A program made the position numbers and the translations under genes. Source: Welwitschia mirabilis (lineage: Eukaryota > Gnetophyta > Gnetopsida > Welwitschiales). From it: 64,000 bases of DNA. Positions within the stretch are counted from its first letter, which is position 1; every line of letters starts with the position of its first letter. Location: positions 271,671,809-271,735,808 of the forward strand of contig JBOZIK010000001.1 in NCBI GenBank assembly GCA_051453625.1. Reading direction: 5' to 3'. Below, in pieces: positions 33,310-45,480 of the stretch. Below the pieces are notes generated by a model, which saw only the letters and a list, made by a program, of their open reading frames with translations, did no database searches and was not told where the DNA came from.

Positions 33310-36300
33310 TGTCACATGCATACTATTAAGGTTTAGATACTTAACCTAAAATCCTAAATTGAAATAAATTTTATTGTTATAAATCTTTAATTTAATTAAA
33401 TTATTGCATATATTTTAAGATTTCTAGTATTTAAATTTTTATTATGAAAATTCTATGCAATAATATCTCTCATATTGCAGTAATTATAAATTTGCCTTTA
33501 TTGAAAACTCTTATAATTAATTATTGTTGGTGTTGTTAGAAATTTTATAATTATTACATTTATAGCTAAAAAAGGATTCACTTATGATTTTTGAAAAATT
33601 TCTTATTATTGTATTATCTGCATGATGGACATTAATATTTATTTTATAATATTAATGCACCTAGAGTCTTGACAAGAAATGGAATAAGGGTGGTTACCAA
33701 ATCTTTACCAACATTTTCCATCTCAATCATCCTCCATGATGATGTTTTGACTTTACATATTCATAATGCTTATGAACATTTGGCACCTTAACTATCCTTC
33801 CTTCTAATGTTTTATCTTCATATTCTCATAACCGTATGCCTTCCATCAAAATTAAATTATAAATAGAACCCTCTACCCTCTTTCATCTCATTATTATTTT
33901 CCGAGTTACCTTTTCTACTGAACTTTGGAGCTTGGTCAAGCCTTTGAGCCTTCAACCTTAAAATCTTTGGAGTTCTTAAATGTCATCGAGTAGGGTTCCA
34001 TGATCTTTTCCTTGTAAAGTTTCTTGGTTTAATCTATTTTTATGTATGGTTCATGTTTTCTTTTGATTTATTCTTGTATGGTCTTTATGGTTTTGTGATT
34101 ACTTCTTGTATGGTTGTGGACTTTATTACATTCTTATATGATTCTTAACTTTACATTTAGTTCTTGCAAAGTCCTTATCTCTTGCATCTTGATTATCTTT
34201 GCATATCATTTAATAGTTTCTTATTCATACTTCATACACATTGTATTATTACTTTTCTTGGGTATTTTTATCACAACCTTTATCATCTTATGAAATCTTT
34301 GTAATGAGTTATTGATTGACTTATTTTGGTTATTAACCTTGGCTGATGATTTTTAAATAAGAAAACTAAAACTAGCTAGGGGAACTACTTATTTAGACTC
34401 CAGGGAAAGATGTTCTCTGAAGGAAGTCATAAGGCCATGAGACTAAAATTCTAGGATGAATAGGGAAAATGAGACTAATTTACCATTTTTCCCTCCTGGA
34501 TTATATGTAACTAGATTACTAAAATCTTTTATGGTATAATAGTAAAGAAGATTAATTCAAATGGAGACTTGGTCTTCTTGATTTGATCTTAATCACCATT
34601 TTTACTTGGAAACACTCATCATTCCAAACCATTACCATGGACCATACTAGGAACTATGTAGCTTATAGTTCTTACATCATTCCTCTTGTGCAAGAAATGT
34701 CTCAAGCAATAAGGTTGAGAAGAGTTAAAGATGGATGTATTCAGTGTGATTTCACCTTTCTGGAATCATTTTGTGTTATTAACTTATTATGGGAGTTAAT
34801 AATTGGAAATTTGCTTTTGAAAGCTTATGTAATAGGGTTATAATGATGAATTATTTACTTGAAACATGGATACTTTTCATACATAAATAATGTTTTCTTA
34901 TTACATTTATGGATAAGTTTACATATATATTTATTAAAACATGCATTAGTTTTTATTATTAATGTTTATAGTTTTATGGAATGATTACATGATAATGAGA
35001 AAACTTTCCAATTTATAGTTTAATTGTATTTTCTTTTAAAATCAGAATCAACAAGGGTATTTAAGTGAATTTCATGGAAGAGTAAGTTAAGATAAATGAG
35101 AGTATAAATCCCAGTAATATAATTTTTAAATTAACTTATTTAATTCTAGACATAGAAACTAGGAGTATAAATAATAGAAAATTAATATCAGAGTGTTGAT
35201 ATATCAGTATAAGTACAATATGGTTTAGAAATAAAGATTTGAATGTTTAAACTGATACTTCACTATCTTATCATAACAGATATTACACTAATATAAATGC
35301 TAAATACTTCTATAAGTGATTATATTTCTCCTGATAGATGAGTTATAGGTCACCTCTCTAGTTGTCACTAATCAATGCTATCTCATTTTAGTATATTTTC
35401 AATTCTTATATAGTGCATCTCTTTTCCTGCATTGCATTTTTATGCGAAGGAAAAATTTAACATCATTGTCCTAATGGCACCTCTAATGTCGTGGAATCCT
35501 AACAATCTATCTACTTCTCTGCTGTGCCTTGGTTCTAGAAGTGCCTTACTATCTTACTTCCTAGCTCATGCCTACCTCCACAGCAACATTTTCTTTAATT
35601 GCACTGCCTTCTCTCCTGCTGTCCTCCCTCTTGAATGCTTCTGTCATTGCTATGTCTACCACTTCTTTCTTCACCATTAACTTCACTTATTGATAATAAC
35701 CTTAAATGTTGCCTTCAAATGCTGGTCGCTCTCTTTAGCAGCACTGGTTAGGAACCCGTGTTTTGGACATAATTTTTTTTAATAATGCTCCTCCTTTTCT
35801 CTCTTATGGAATTTTTCATTCTTCTTCATGGTGCTCTAAGCCCCCACTCGGTTAACCTCCATCTTAAGTCATAATATTATGTTGATCCTACATGAGCATT
35901 TTTAGTTAGCTAATAGGGCATTTAACCTAAATCCTCCATAACTTTAATGTTGTTTGTGACTCTATGAGAAGCATTCTATTGTGGAAAACAAAATATCTAC
36001 AAGGTAAGGATTAGTTCTTTTACCAATTTAATGAATTCATTTTCAATAATTCCTCCTCCTTGTGCTGATAAAAAGCCTCTTCACTTCCCTCCTCATGAAT
36101 CTTATCCTCTTAGCAATGAGACATTTTTTGATACGTTTGTCCATCTATGTGCTATCTATGTAGAAACTACAGTAAGCCTACCTTTTACCATTTCTTCCGC
36201 TTTCTGACTCCATTTATGGGCATTTTTCTAATGCTACCATCAAGGGAATGTTCACTATCTCTCTGTTAAGTGTGAATCTCCCTCATCTACAGTGCAGTTC

Positions 36301-37620
36301 TCTTCTATAGGATGCATTTTTCTCTTTCACTATGCATCTCATACCTACTATGTGTATTGTGCCTAGTCATTGCAAAAAAAAGTGTCTCCTCATTGCTGAA
36401 TTAATGTTTCCAAAATGCAAAAAACATTTGTAAAAACATGTTTTCTAAAATGTGTTTACATCAACACATCAATGCCAGTAGATTTCTCACCTCTCTTCTT
36501 TAATGTTTAACATTTTCTAAAATTGCTAATCCATTTCATGTAGTGGACTTCCTTGTTAATTTCCACCTATTTTTCATCTTAGGTGATAACCTTCCTTAAG
36601 TGCGATTTTTTCCATCACCATTAATCATTGATCTGTGTTTGTTACCTAATGCACATATTTTTCCCTCTCCTTCTACTCGATCTTCCTTCCATAATGCATG
36701 TCTCCCTCCATCTCTATGCCTCTATTACCTGTTGTGCATGTTTTTTCCCTCTCCTCCTACTCGATATCTCTCCATAGTGCATGTCTCCCTCTCTTTTTGT
36801 ATGTTTACCACCTGTTTCACATGTTTCCCTCACTTTTACAACTCCTCTTCCACCAATGCAGTAAATCCAAATCTTTCTACTTTCTCTTATTTTACACAGT
36901 GCACCTACAACTAGTTTTCTTTCTGACGTGCAAACTTCTTGATTTACACACCCTCATTTTTTTCATATTCACTCATCAGTTTATACATTAGATGATAGCT
37001 ACCATATTCTAGTTATTAATGTATCTTAGGTGGTTCTAATAGAGTCAGTAAAGTAATCTCAAGGAGGTTCTTAATATTAGCATTTTATTTTAGGACTTAA
37101 ATAAAAATTTTCCTCCCTTTAGTCAATAGATAAAATTAATAAAAGTTAAGTAGGATATATTTCTCTCTAATACATAGGCCAATGCAAATATTATAATCAC
37201 TGTCATATAAGTGCTATGATCATAACTAATTTTTATGAACTATTTTTTTAAAAAAACTTATACATCTGTAATGAAAATAAATTTATTGGTCAAAACATGG
37301 GTTGAGACTTCACATTAAACTTTATCATTATTGTGAATAACTAATAGGTTCCTTAATCAATAATGAAGATTATAATTATAAACATGATTATCTCACACTT
37401 AGAGCCTATCTATATAAATTTCTCCTTGTATAAGTTTTTCATTAGGTTATCAATTTAAAATAAATATTCTAGATAGGGGTCATGTTTAATAAGTGGTAAA
37501 GTTTTAACAAAGTAATTATACTATGCTTAACTTTAATTAGATAAATTATAGAAGCCTAGTTATTACATTTTGATACCCAAGCTACATGAAGTTTTAAGTA
37601 TGAAAGTTTAGGATGTTTTA
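33310..37620 (+). repeat. 3' LTR of the plus-strand chromovirus, 4,311 bp
   Basis: Starts TGTCACATGC and ends ...GGATGTTTTA, where the 5' LTR has GGACATTTCA. It contains the same 83-bp tandem repeat (units at 36,651, 36,734 and 36,817). The start defines the decayed start of the 5' LTR. Confidence 0.93.
36651..36875 (+). repeat. 83-bp tandem repeat in the 3' LTR
   Basis: Two full units of exactly 83 bp (36,651-36,733, 36,734-36,816) and a partial third, parallel to the array at 28,127-28,350 in the 5' LTR. Confidence 0.75.
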
Positions 37621-37625
37621 CTTAA
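37621..37625 (+). other. Target-site duplication of the plus-strand chromovirus, right
   Basis: CTTAA, identical to 24,722-24,726. Confidence 0.85.
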
Positions 37626-37799
37626 CAAGTAAATACTCATAAAAAGTATTATATGTAAGATTCTTGAAAGGTGATTCTAATTTCAAAAAGATTTTATATT
37701 CTTTATTAAAACTTATATTTTATTTAAAGATAAAGCTAAAATCTTTATATCATAAGAATGTTGAAAGGAAGAGAAAGATTAAACATAAGGTGTGTCATG

Positions 37800-38762
37800 T
37801 ATGGGATTTTTCCCAATGCTTTCTTTCTCATTAAGATTGCTAGAGTATTCTTCCTCATGTGGTTGGTCATGTGATAGTGGTTTTACCTTAAAGAAACCTT
37901 CTTCTTTAATGTTATCTTTCTTATTAATGTTTCTAATTGACCCATCCTATAATGTATAATTATCCTTAAAGATACAGATTTCTTCAAAGGTATAGATTTC
38001 CTCAAATGGTTTCTCATTCCCTAATAATTTCATATCCTCAAGATCCTCATGAGTTTTCTCACTAGTTTTTTCCTCACTTCTAAAGGACATTATGAGAGTT
38101 TCATAGATCTAATTATCATTAATTCTTTTAAGGTTATTCAAGGCTTCTGTGATTAGATTCATCTAATGTTAAAGATCTTCCTCTTCTTATTGGTTTAAAG
38201 AAGAGATAATATGAAAGATGATTTGTTGATTTTATTCAAGTTTATTTAAGTAAGAAATAAGTTATTGGTTGATGTATTTTTGAGATTCCATAAAAATCCT
38301 TAATATTTCTTCAAACCAGTTGATAAATGTGGTTAGTAAGTTTCAAGAGATGAAAGGTATTTATGAGAACATTAAGGATAAGGATTTGGAGGTGATAGAA
38401 ATTAATAAAGTGATGAGGATTATAAAGGTTAGTAGAAGGAATAGGATTAAACATTTTTATTCAAAGAAATTTTTTTCAAACTCATGATTATAAAGAGGTT
38501 GATCTATGTATGGAGGCAGTTCTAAGATTTGAAGATAATCTTTAAACATTTTTCTAGTGTTGAAAAGACATTGGGGTTTAAAATGGTATGGATTGTGATA
38601 AAATAATGGGGTACAAGAGTATTCACATTGAAGGTAATCCCTTAAAATATCTTTTATTTGAATATAATTTTTGATACTTTGTTTAGGTTGAACATAATTA
38701 GTAAAATTATAGAAATGTTCACATTTTCCATAGAAAGATATGATTTTAGTTTTAGTGCTCAT
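37800..38762 (-). pseudogene. Unrecognised hydrophilic reading frame, probably a retroelement gag or spacer
   Basis: The minus-strand frame 38,457-38,762 (101 codons, methionine start) is rich in Tyr, His, Asn and Pro: SCTPLFYHNPYHFKPQCLFN and LPPYIDQPLYNHEFEKN. A frameshift later come NLYNPHHFINFYHLQ and then a long acidic stretch with few stops, WFEEILRIFMESQKYINQ, LGNEKPFEEIYTFEEICIF. The motif order, a Pro/Tyr/His spacer followed by a coiled-coil-like Glu/Lys region, resembles the gag spacer at 39,571-40,760 on the same strand, so a second related gag is likely. Function is not established. Confidence 0.35.
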
Positions 38763-39570
38763 TTAGGATTTGAAAGGTGTTCTATATAATCTAATAAAAG
38801 GATAACATGCCTTATCCATATTGAGTTTCAAAAAATTATTAATGAAATTCACTATAGAATTACACTTTCACACTTTTTCAAAGTTTTAGAAAGGGCTTAG
38901 GATCAAAAAGAGTTGAAATTATTCAAGAGAGATTTTAGGTTAATTTTGAGTGAAAATTTACAAATAAGCTAGTAGCATTAGTTATTTTTCATGGAAATGC
39001 CAATCATTTATAGATAAATGGCTTAATAAATGGAGGGTAACACATTCTTAATTACATAAACTATTTTTCATAAAAAGCCATAGAAAATGAACAATGAAAA
39101 ATGAAATAGTAGTTGGATGAAATGAAATAAAATTTATGGAAAAACCCTAAAACATTTTTATTTTTTAAAAAGTTTAAAACTAAAATTCAACAAATACATA
39201 TTTTAATTATTAAAATGAAAATTTTATAAGGTAAAAAAACATAAAGAAAATTGAGTTCTATATTAGTTTTTAACCTTTTTTTGGTTTCTTGTTTTGGTTG
39301 CAAACTTTATAAAACTTATTAGGCCTATAATACAAAAGATCTAATATGGAAATGCCATTTATATTAGAGTAGAAAAATTAAATAAAACTCAGGAAAGGAC
39401 CAGTTCAAGTATCACTAAAAATGAATGAGTACCCACCACTAGAAATAATAGAAAATGAAAGAAAAACTCANNNNNNNNNNNNNNNNNNNNNNNNNNNNNN
39501 NNNNNNNNNNNNNNNNNNNNNNNNNNNNNNNNNNNNNNNNNNNNNNNNNNNNNNNNNNNNNNNNNNNNNN

Positions 39571-40760
39571 TCCTATGAAACATCTTACTCTTAACATTCA
39601 TCCTTCTTTTAATAGTACATAAGTCCTTAAGAAATTTGACATATGAAGTAACTTGTTTTATGGATTATAATATAGGGATGTTAATATTTAGTTAATTGAA
39701 GAATTCTAGGGTCTCTTAATGTATCTTAGCTAAGGTACCTCTTTTATATTCTTGTGGAATGGGTATGAATTCTTTGAAAAGTGGAATTTCCTCTTCAACT
39801 TTTTCTTCTACTTTATTTTCTTTATTGTTATGTTTGGTGGGTAATTCCTTCTCATGTAACTCATATTTCTCTATCTTTTTGTTTATTCCTCTTCTGCATT
39901 TGAGGTCTACAGATTTACATTATCTAAGTAAAATTCTTCTACTCTTTCAACTATTTTTATACCATTAGGATTTAGCTCATATGTAGATGGGACCTTGCCT
40001 TTTTCTCCTTGGTTAAGGTATGAAAGAATGTCTACTATTGTTTTATTAAGTTATTGGATGTTTCTTTTGTAGTCTTTGTGAAGTAGAGGAAGTTAATCTA
40101 TTGAACTATTATTGTCACTATTAATTTAACTTTAAGATTCAATGAACTTTTAAAGTATTTCTTTCAAAGTGTGAAGTGATGAAGGTTGATTTATGGAAGG
40201 AAAAAAAGGATATGGATTAGGTGGTGGTAAAGGATAGGGACTTCCACATTAACTAGAAGATGCTAAGTTGTTATTGTCTTATTTCCATAAGAAGTTTAAA
40301 TAATTCTCTCATCCTGGGTTATAGGTATTGGAGAAAGACTTGTTTACTCTTTGGTTAGGACATTGTTGCTTTCTAATGTTTACTTGCTCTAAAATCATTT
40401 TTTTAAAAGATAGGAATAAAAACATATTTAAAAGTCTCATGGGAATATACATGAAATATTGAATACTCCTTTTTAATAAAGATGGGCTTAGGAGTTATAC
40501 TAAGTAACTCCATCTCTTTGGACAATTCTCTCAGTTTATTGTTAACAATAAAATTCCTAGGAACCTTAAAAATACTAGTTTCTTTAACATTATTAAGCAA
40601 TATAAAAGGTTCACTAGGATTCTTTTGATTTTTAAATATTTTAGAAAAAACTCTAAAAAATTCCAAGCTTTATTAATTTCATCTTTAAAAAGCTTCCTAT
40701 ACATATCATCTCTAGAAGATGTCTGTGATTGAAACATAATTCTTAGTGAAAGAAGCTAAT
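39571..40760 (-). pseudogene. Gag remnant of element B (Athila-like)
   Basis: Minus-strand text: INKAWNFLEFF at the right, PRNFIVNNKLRELSKEMELL, then FSNTYNPGxENYLNFLWK, which corresponds to the Athila gag-spacer motif YNPGWRNHPNFxW. A Pro-rich SPYPLPPPNPYPFFPSINQP and a segment HMSNFLRTYVLLKEG (family: PSYVKFLKDILTKKRKLE) follow. Stops and frameshifts are frequent, and a 100-N gap lies at 39,471-39,570. The direction agrees with the primer-binding site at 42,369-42,386. Confidence 0.7.
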
Positions 40761-42368
40761 ATGTTGACTTTGTTTAAATTTGTTTTAGGATCATATTCAT
40801 AACAAATATTTGAATCTTTTGCATGTTTTAAAAAATGTCTCACTATATTTTTATTAGAATTTTATAATTTCTTTCTTAAACACATTAGTCTTATGGCTTG
40901 TAAAAACCTCTTAATAAAAGATTAGTTTCAATTTGTTCAACTTAAGATAGAAAGAGATTTTAATATGCACAACTAAGATTTAGCTTTGTATTTAAGGGGG
41001 AAAAATGTAGTATTAATCTAAGGTATTTAAATGTATAAAGATTCTATACAAAAGTAGATAGAATACATTTAAGCTCTTCAAGATATAAGAAGAGGTCTTG
41101 AGATTTTAATCAGTGGAAGTATGGTGAGAGNNNNNNNNNNAAAGTCCATTCTATGACTGTTTGATCATTAAACAATGCAAGAAGGAATACTTAAACATTG
41201 TGGTTTCAAGTAATCTTATAGGATTCATCTAGATTATTAGTGGTAGGAAATGTTTGAATGAAAATCATATTGAAAATGTAATTATAAATATTGATAAAAA
41301 TGGTGAGGGTTTTTTAAGACATTTAATCATTCATATTGTGCTGTTATTTCTATATTCATTATTTTGATATAATTAGAAAAATATCTACCTTTGTTTTATA
41401 TGTTTATATCCATTTTTAAGTTAAAAAAGGTTCTGTGAAGCCTACCACCTAATATATGTTGTTAGTTCATATAAGATTTTGGAAGATCAAAGGTTACATT
41501 ATGTTTTAGAAGTCAATAAAATATTAAAACATAAGTTTTATATAAATTTAAACTATTTTGCACAGAAAGAGAAGTAGGACTAGGTGAATAAGGAAGTGAC
41601 ACTAACATTTCTCAAGAAAAAACATAAAGAATATGATGAATGTAATGAAAAAAAATGGGGTTTGAAATATTAAGTGAAGAATGGGAGTAAATTGAGATTA
41701 GAATATGTAAGATAAAATGCGAAAGATACTAAAATGAAAAAATAATCAAAAAACAATGAAGCATAAAAAATGAAATAAATCTACTACTAAAACAGAAATA
41801 TGTAATGTATAAAATGAAATGAAAACATAAAAGTAAGCTTCTTCAATTTCTTTATTATCTAAAATAATTGTGAGGAGGAGTAGGAAAAGAGAGAAATGGG
41901 ATAAAAATAAAAATAAAATAAAAAATCCATACATAAGAATATTATCTCTAGACAAAAATTAGTATAGATTTGAAAGACTAGAGCTGAATGAAAAATTGAA
42001 AAAAAAGAAAAGGGACTAGTTTGAATTCCACTAGACATGGATCACTTACTAGAAAGGTATGGAAATGTAAAATGATGAAATGTAAAATAATAAATTAAAG
42101 AGGAACTAGAAACATACTATTATTACAAAAAATATAAATTGAAGAAATGTAAATGAAACAAAACAAGAAATACTAAAAGTGGACTAGTACAAAATATAAA
42201 GAAAAAAACAAAAAGGATTAGTTTAGATATTACCAGAAGAGGACTAATACTATCCACTACAAGATGAAAAATAAAGCATAAGAAAGGAGTAGTATAAAAT
42301 AAAATAAACTAAAAAGGGCAAAAGAAAAAATATTTGTAGTTGCTTAACTATAACTATTATGACATTTA
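40761..42368 (-). other. Leader of element B, no gene recognised
   Basis: AT-rich sequence with many A-rich stretches (41,640-42,320) and a 10-N gap at 41,131-41,140. The frame at 41,746-41,955 is a low-complexity Phe/Leu run without homology. A long leader between primer-binding site and gag is common in Athila elements. Confidence 0.5.
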
Positions 42369-42386
42369 TCCCTAGTAATAACACCA
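42369..42386 (-). other. Primer-binding site of element B
   Basis: Minus-strand TGGTGTTATTACTAGGGA. Against the Athila/Tat form TGGCGCCGTTGCCGGGGA it differs at seven positions, every one C-to-T or G-to-A. Gives the element's orientation. Confidence 0.75.
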
Positions 42387-43515
42387 AAAAGCTATTTGAT
42401 ATTGGCTTTTATAGTTTATAAAAGTAAGACCCTCATTGTAGTAAAGTATTGATGTCATTATTTTCATATAAATAATTTAAGGTAGGATTAAATAAAAGTA
42501 ATACAACATTATCTAAACCTACAAAAAACTAAAACAAACAGCAAAAAAAAAAAAAAAAATATGNNNNNNNNNNNNNNNNNNNNNNNNNNNNNNNNNNNNN
42601 NNNNNNNNNNNNNNNNNNNNNNNNNNNNNNNNNNNNNNNNNNNNNNNNNNNNNNNNNNNNNNNAAACCAAAACAAATAGCAAAAAAAAAAAAATATGATG
42701 ATTTTTGAACTTGGCTAAAAAAGTTGGTGAATGAAAAATTTCAAGTTCTAGCTTGAATTATTTGATAACAAAACCTTCACATTAACAATGTTTTGTAACT
42801 TTCTAAAATAGATCTTAGATTGTTAAGTCATGGTGGATTAGATTACGATAGCATAATCTCATTTATCACATCAGTGTTTATGAATGTAACAGTCAATTTG
42901 ATCCTTTATAGTCCTTCATAAGAATGGAAAGTAAGGACTAACAGACTCAAGACCCATTAAATAAAAATAATTACAATCAATAAAATAACTTAAAGAATTT
43001 ACTTAATTATCAAAAGGACTTGACAATGTAATTTAACTTAAGCATTAGAAGTATTTGGTTACTTACATCTATAAAAAAATGATGAACTAATATTTTATTA
43101 AAATAGAAAAATACATTACATTAAAGAAAGATGATGAAGGTAATACAAAATCCTTGAACTAGCCTTAAAACATGTCTGCTCCTAAAGGAGGAGCTTAGAA
43201 TCACATCATGAATATTACTCCTTTTCAAACTTTTACCAATATAATTTGATCAAAAAAAGCTATTAAAATGAGGGATACTTAGCCATTTTTATAGGTGAGG
43301 ATAGGGTTAAGATAGTTTGTCTTTTTGTATGAGGTGAATAGTTATAATTCTTTGTTATGTAGCATTAGTTCAAGGATACAATTTCTTATCTTATGGTGTT
43401 AAATGAAATCTTTATATTTTTATGTTAGGTAGAGATTAAGATTCCTCATCTTATAGTGTTAGGTGAAATATGCATCTTCTTGTGTTAAGTGAAAGTTATC
43501 ATGATGAGCTCACAT
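42387..43515 (-). repeat. LTR family B, 5' copy, cut by A2
   Basis: Aligned with 17,973-18,690 from about 42,785 to 43,500. Includes a 100-N gap at 42,564-42,663 whose two edges both carry CAAA.AGCAAAA..ATATG, so it is partly a doubled contig end. At 43,516 the family A LTR begins, so A2 seems to have inserted here; the outer start of this LTR is not found in the window. Confidence 0.65.
43350..43505. repeat. Minisatellite in LTR B (5' copy)
   Basis: About 30-bp variants such as TTATGGTGTTAAATGAAATC, TTATGTTAGGTAGAGATTAA, TTATAGTGTTAGGTGAAATA and TTGTGTTAAGTGAAAGTTA, parallel to 18,540-18,690. Confidence 0.7.
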
Positions 43516-44751
43516 TGTGCTACTAAAAATTGTATGTATTTAATAGGATATTCTAAGTAGATTTATAAGATATTAAATAGTTTGATACCAAGTTTCAATG
43601 ATAATAGAGAGATAAGGTAAATATCACAAAAACATGTAATTTTCATGACATTTAATAACATTTAAGATAAACTATAATATTTTCTATCTAAAGTAGAAAT
43701 CCTATAATCAAAGAGCCTGATTTGATACAAGAAATATCTTTACAAAGCCCATCATCTACCTCATTATCTAGACAACTATACAGATGGTAAAATAACATAT
43801 GCTGACTAAGACACTTACTGGACTAATTTGATAGCTAATGTGGAGCCTATATGATGTGGAATTATCTCCAATGATGTGTAGATGATTAGAAGGATAATAC
43901 CTAAATATAATTATTTATCAAACTTTACTAAATGTTCTCCATGTTTCATGTGCCTTCTTGTATGGTCATTAGGATTTTATCATGTCTATTAATATTTGTT
44001 ATTTTTAGATTTTTGTTTATATAAATACCTCCTTTGCCTTCAACTCTAACTTCACCTTCTTTGACACTAAAAATTCTTGTGATAGGAGATTGAAGAAAAG
44101 GAGATCCATCCTTAGTGTTGTGTTGTGCATGCTTCATTGGAATGTTGCTACTTTGTAACATAAATATTGGTTTGAATTAATTAAAACTTTGTTTTTCTTT
44201 TTATATCATTTGTTATGTGATCTCTCTTATGGTTTATATTGCTTATGATTCTCTAAAAGCCTCATCTATGATATAGATTAGAAGGGTAAACTTTATTAAG
44301 GTTGATATTAGTAGTTTAGGTGCATTACATTTGATTTCTTAGATTAATTTTGTATTGTTTTCATATTTTGTTTGATGCACTTGATAACTTAAGTTGGTCT
44401 TAGCCTAGTGATGAATGTTTTTAATTGATCAAGGTTATATAGGATCAATCTCTATATTAGGCTAATTTGGTAATCAAATAGATGTTGCATTTAGAATAGA
44501 TTTTGCATCTCATTTGCATACTGTATTCATTTGCATTTTTTGCTTTGCATTATTAGTTTTATATACATAGAAAGTACATAAATATTTTCTTTGAAATTAA
44601 TCCTCTTTCTTCTTGCTTGTGCCTTTGATGGAATTATAATGTTTGGATTCACTCCCATCTATATTAGTGTGTTATATTGTGAAATATATATTTTGATTAT
44701 TTTTAAGATTTATTTAAGGATGTAAAATTTTTACAAATATGTACATCAACA
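43516..44751 (+). repeat. 5' LTR of A2 (LTR family A)
   Basis: Starts TGTGCTACTA, matching the A1 start TGTGCTGCC, and ends ...ATCAACA three bases before the primer-binding site, 1,236 bp. The minus-strand frame at 43,946-44,161 within it is not a known protein. Confidence 0.85.
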
Positions 44752-44754
44752 TCT

Positions 44755-44772
44755 TGGCACCATTATTGGGGA
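44755..44772 (+). other. Primer-binding site of A2
   Basis: TGGCACCATTATTGGGGA; five differences from TGGCGCCGTTGCCGGGGA, all C-to-T or G-to-A. Confidence 0.8.
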
Positions 44773-45480
44773 AAGCAACTTGGAGTTTGTGGATTACTAT
44801 TACTCAAATAAGTAATTTGGATTTTAATTTAGGTATTTATCTATAGTAGCAGTATATCTTTATAGTAGAACTATAGGTTTTTCTTTCCATATTTTTTAAT
44901 TTTCATTTTGAAAATAATTCCTTATCATCCTCTTATCATCTAGAGGACACACAATAGTGACAACCTGTGAAACTAGGTTTTTTCATTTTCATAAGAACTA
45001 TGGATTTTACTATCTTTTCCTCTATTGTCCAAATGAATTAGTGGATTACTATTAATTTTTTATGATATGATTTTTCATGATTCTGTTTTTCTATGTTTTT
45101 TGTTTTCAGGTTTTTGTATCTTCTATCATCTAAGTACATCATTTAAATGACCACTAAGATGATGTTTATAGAAATAGAACTGAGCATACTAGGACATGAT
45201 AAACTCAGGTAAAAATATGAACTGTCAAAAAGAGTAGTTGTTAATCAAGGAAAACATCTAAGAAGTTTTGATCGAATATGAACTAAATCCAGGTATACAC
45301 ACCCAAGTACATAAAATATTCTAGTAATTGAGCAAGAAGATTTTTTTTGTATTTATTATTTTTAAAACTAATTTTTCTAAAGAAAATTTTTCAAAATAAA
45401 GTTTAAAAGAAAATAGTTTTATTGCAATATCAAATTCTATGTAAAAACAAAAATAAGTAGCTTCACCTTATTCTTCTATT
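44773..45480 (+). other. A2 untranslated leader
   Basis: No coding recognised. Contains ATCATCTA and CTAAGATGATG style repeats like the A1 leader. Confidence 0.5.

Larger units (their letters stand above)
24727..37620 (+). mobile_element. Complete Ty3/gypsy chromovirus (Tekay/Del-like) with 4.3-kb LTRs
   Basis: Two direct LTRs (24,727-29,090 and 33,310-37,620) bracket a 4.2-kb interior with primer-binding site, gag, protease, reverse transcriptase, RNase H, integrase, a chromodomain-like tail and a purine-rich tract, flanked by perfect CTTAA duplications. The chromodomain and the reverse transcriptase text ([33 protein letters not shown]) place it in the chromovirus clade, closest to Tekay/Del by eye. 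All domains contain stops, mainly TAG or TAA at expected Gln or Trp positions. The two LTRs differ at roughly a tenth or more of positions, so the insertion is old. Unlike its neighbours it has kept both ends. Confidence 0.93.
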
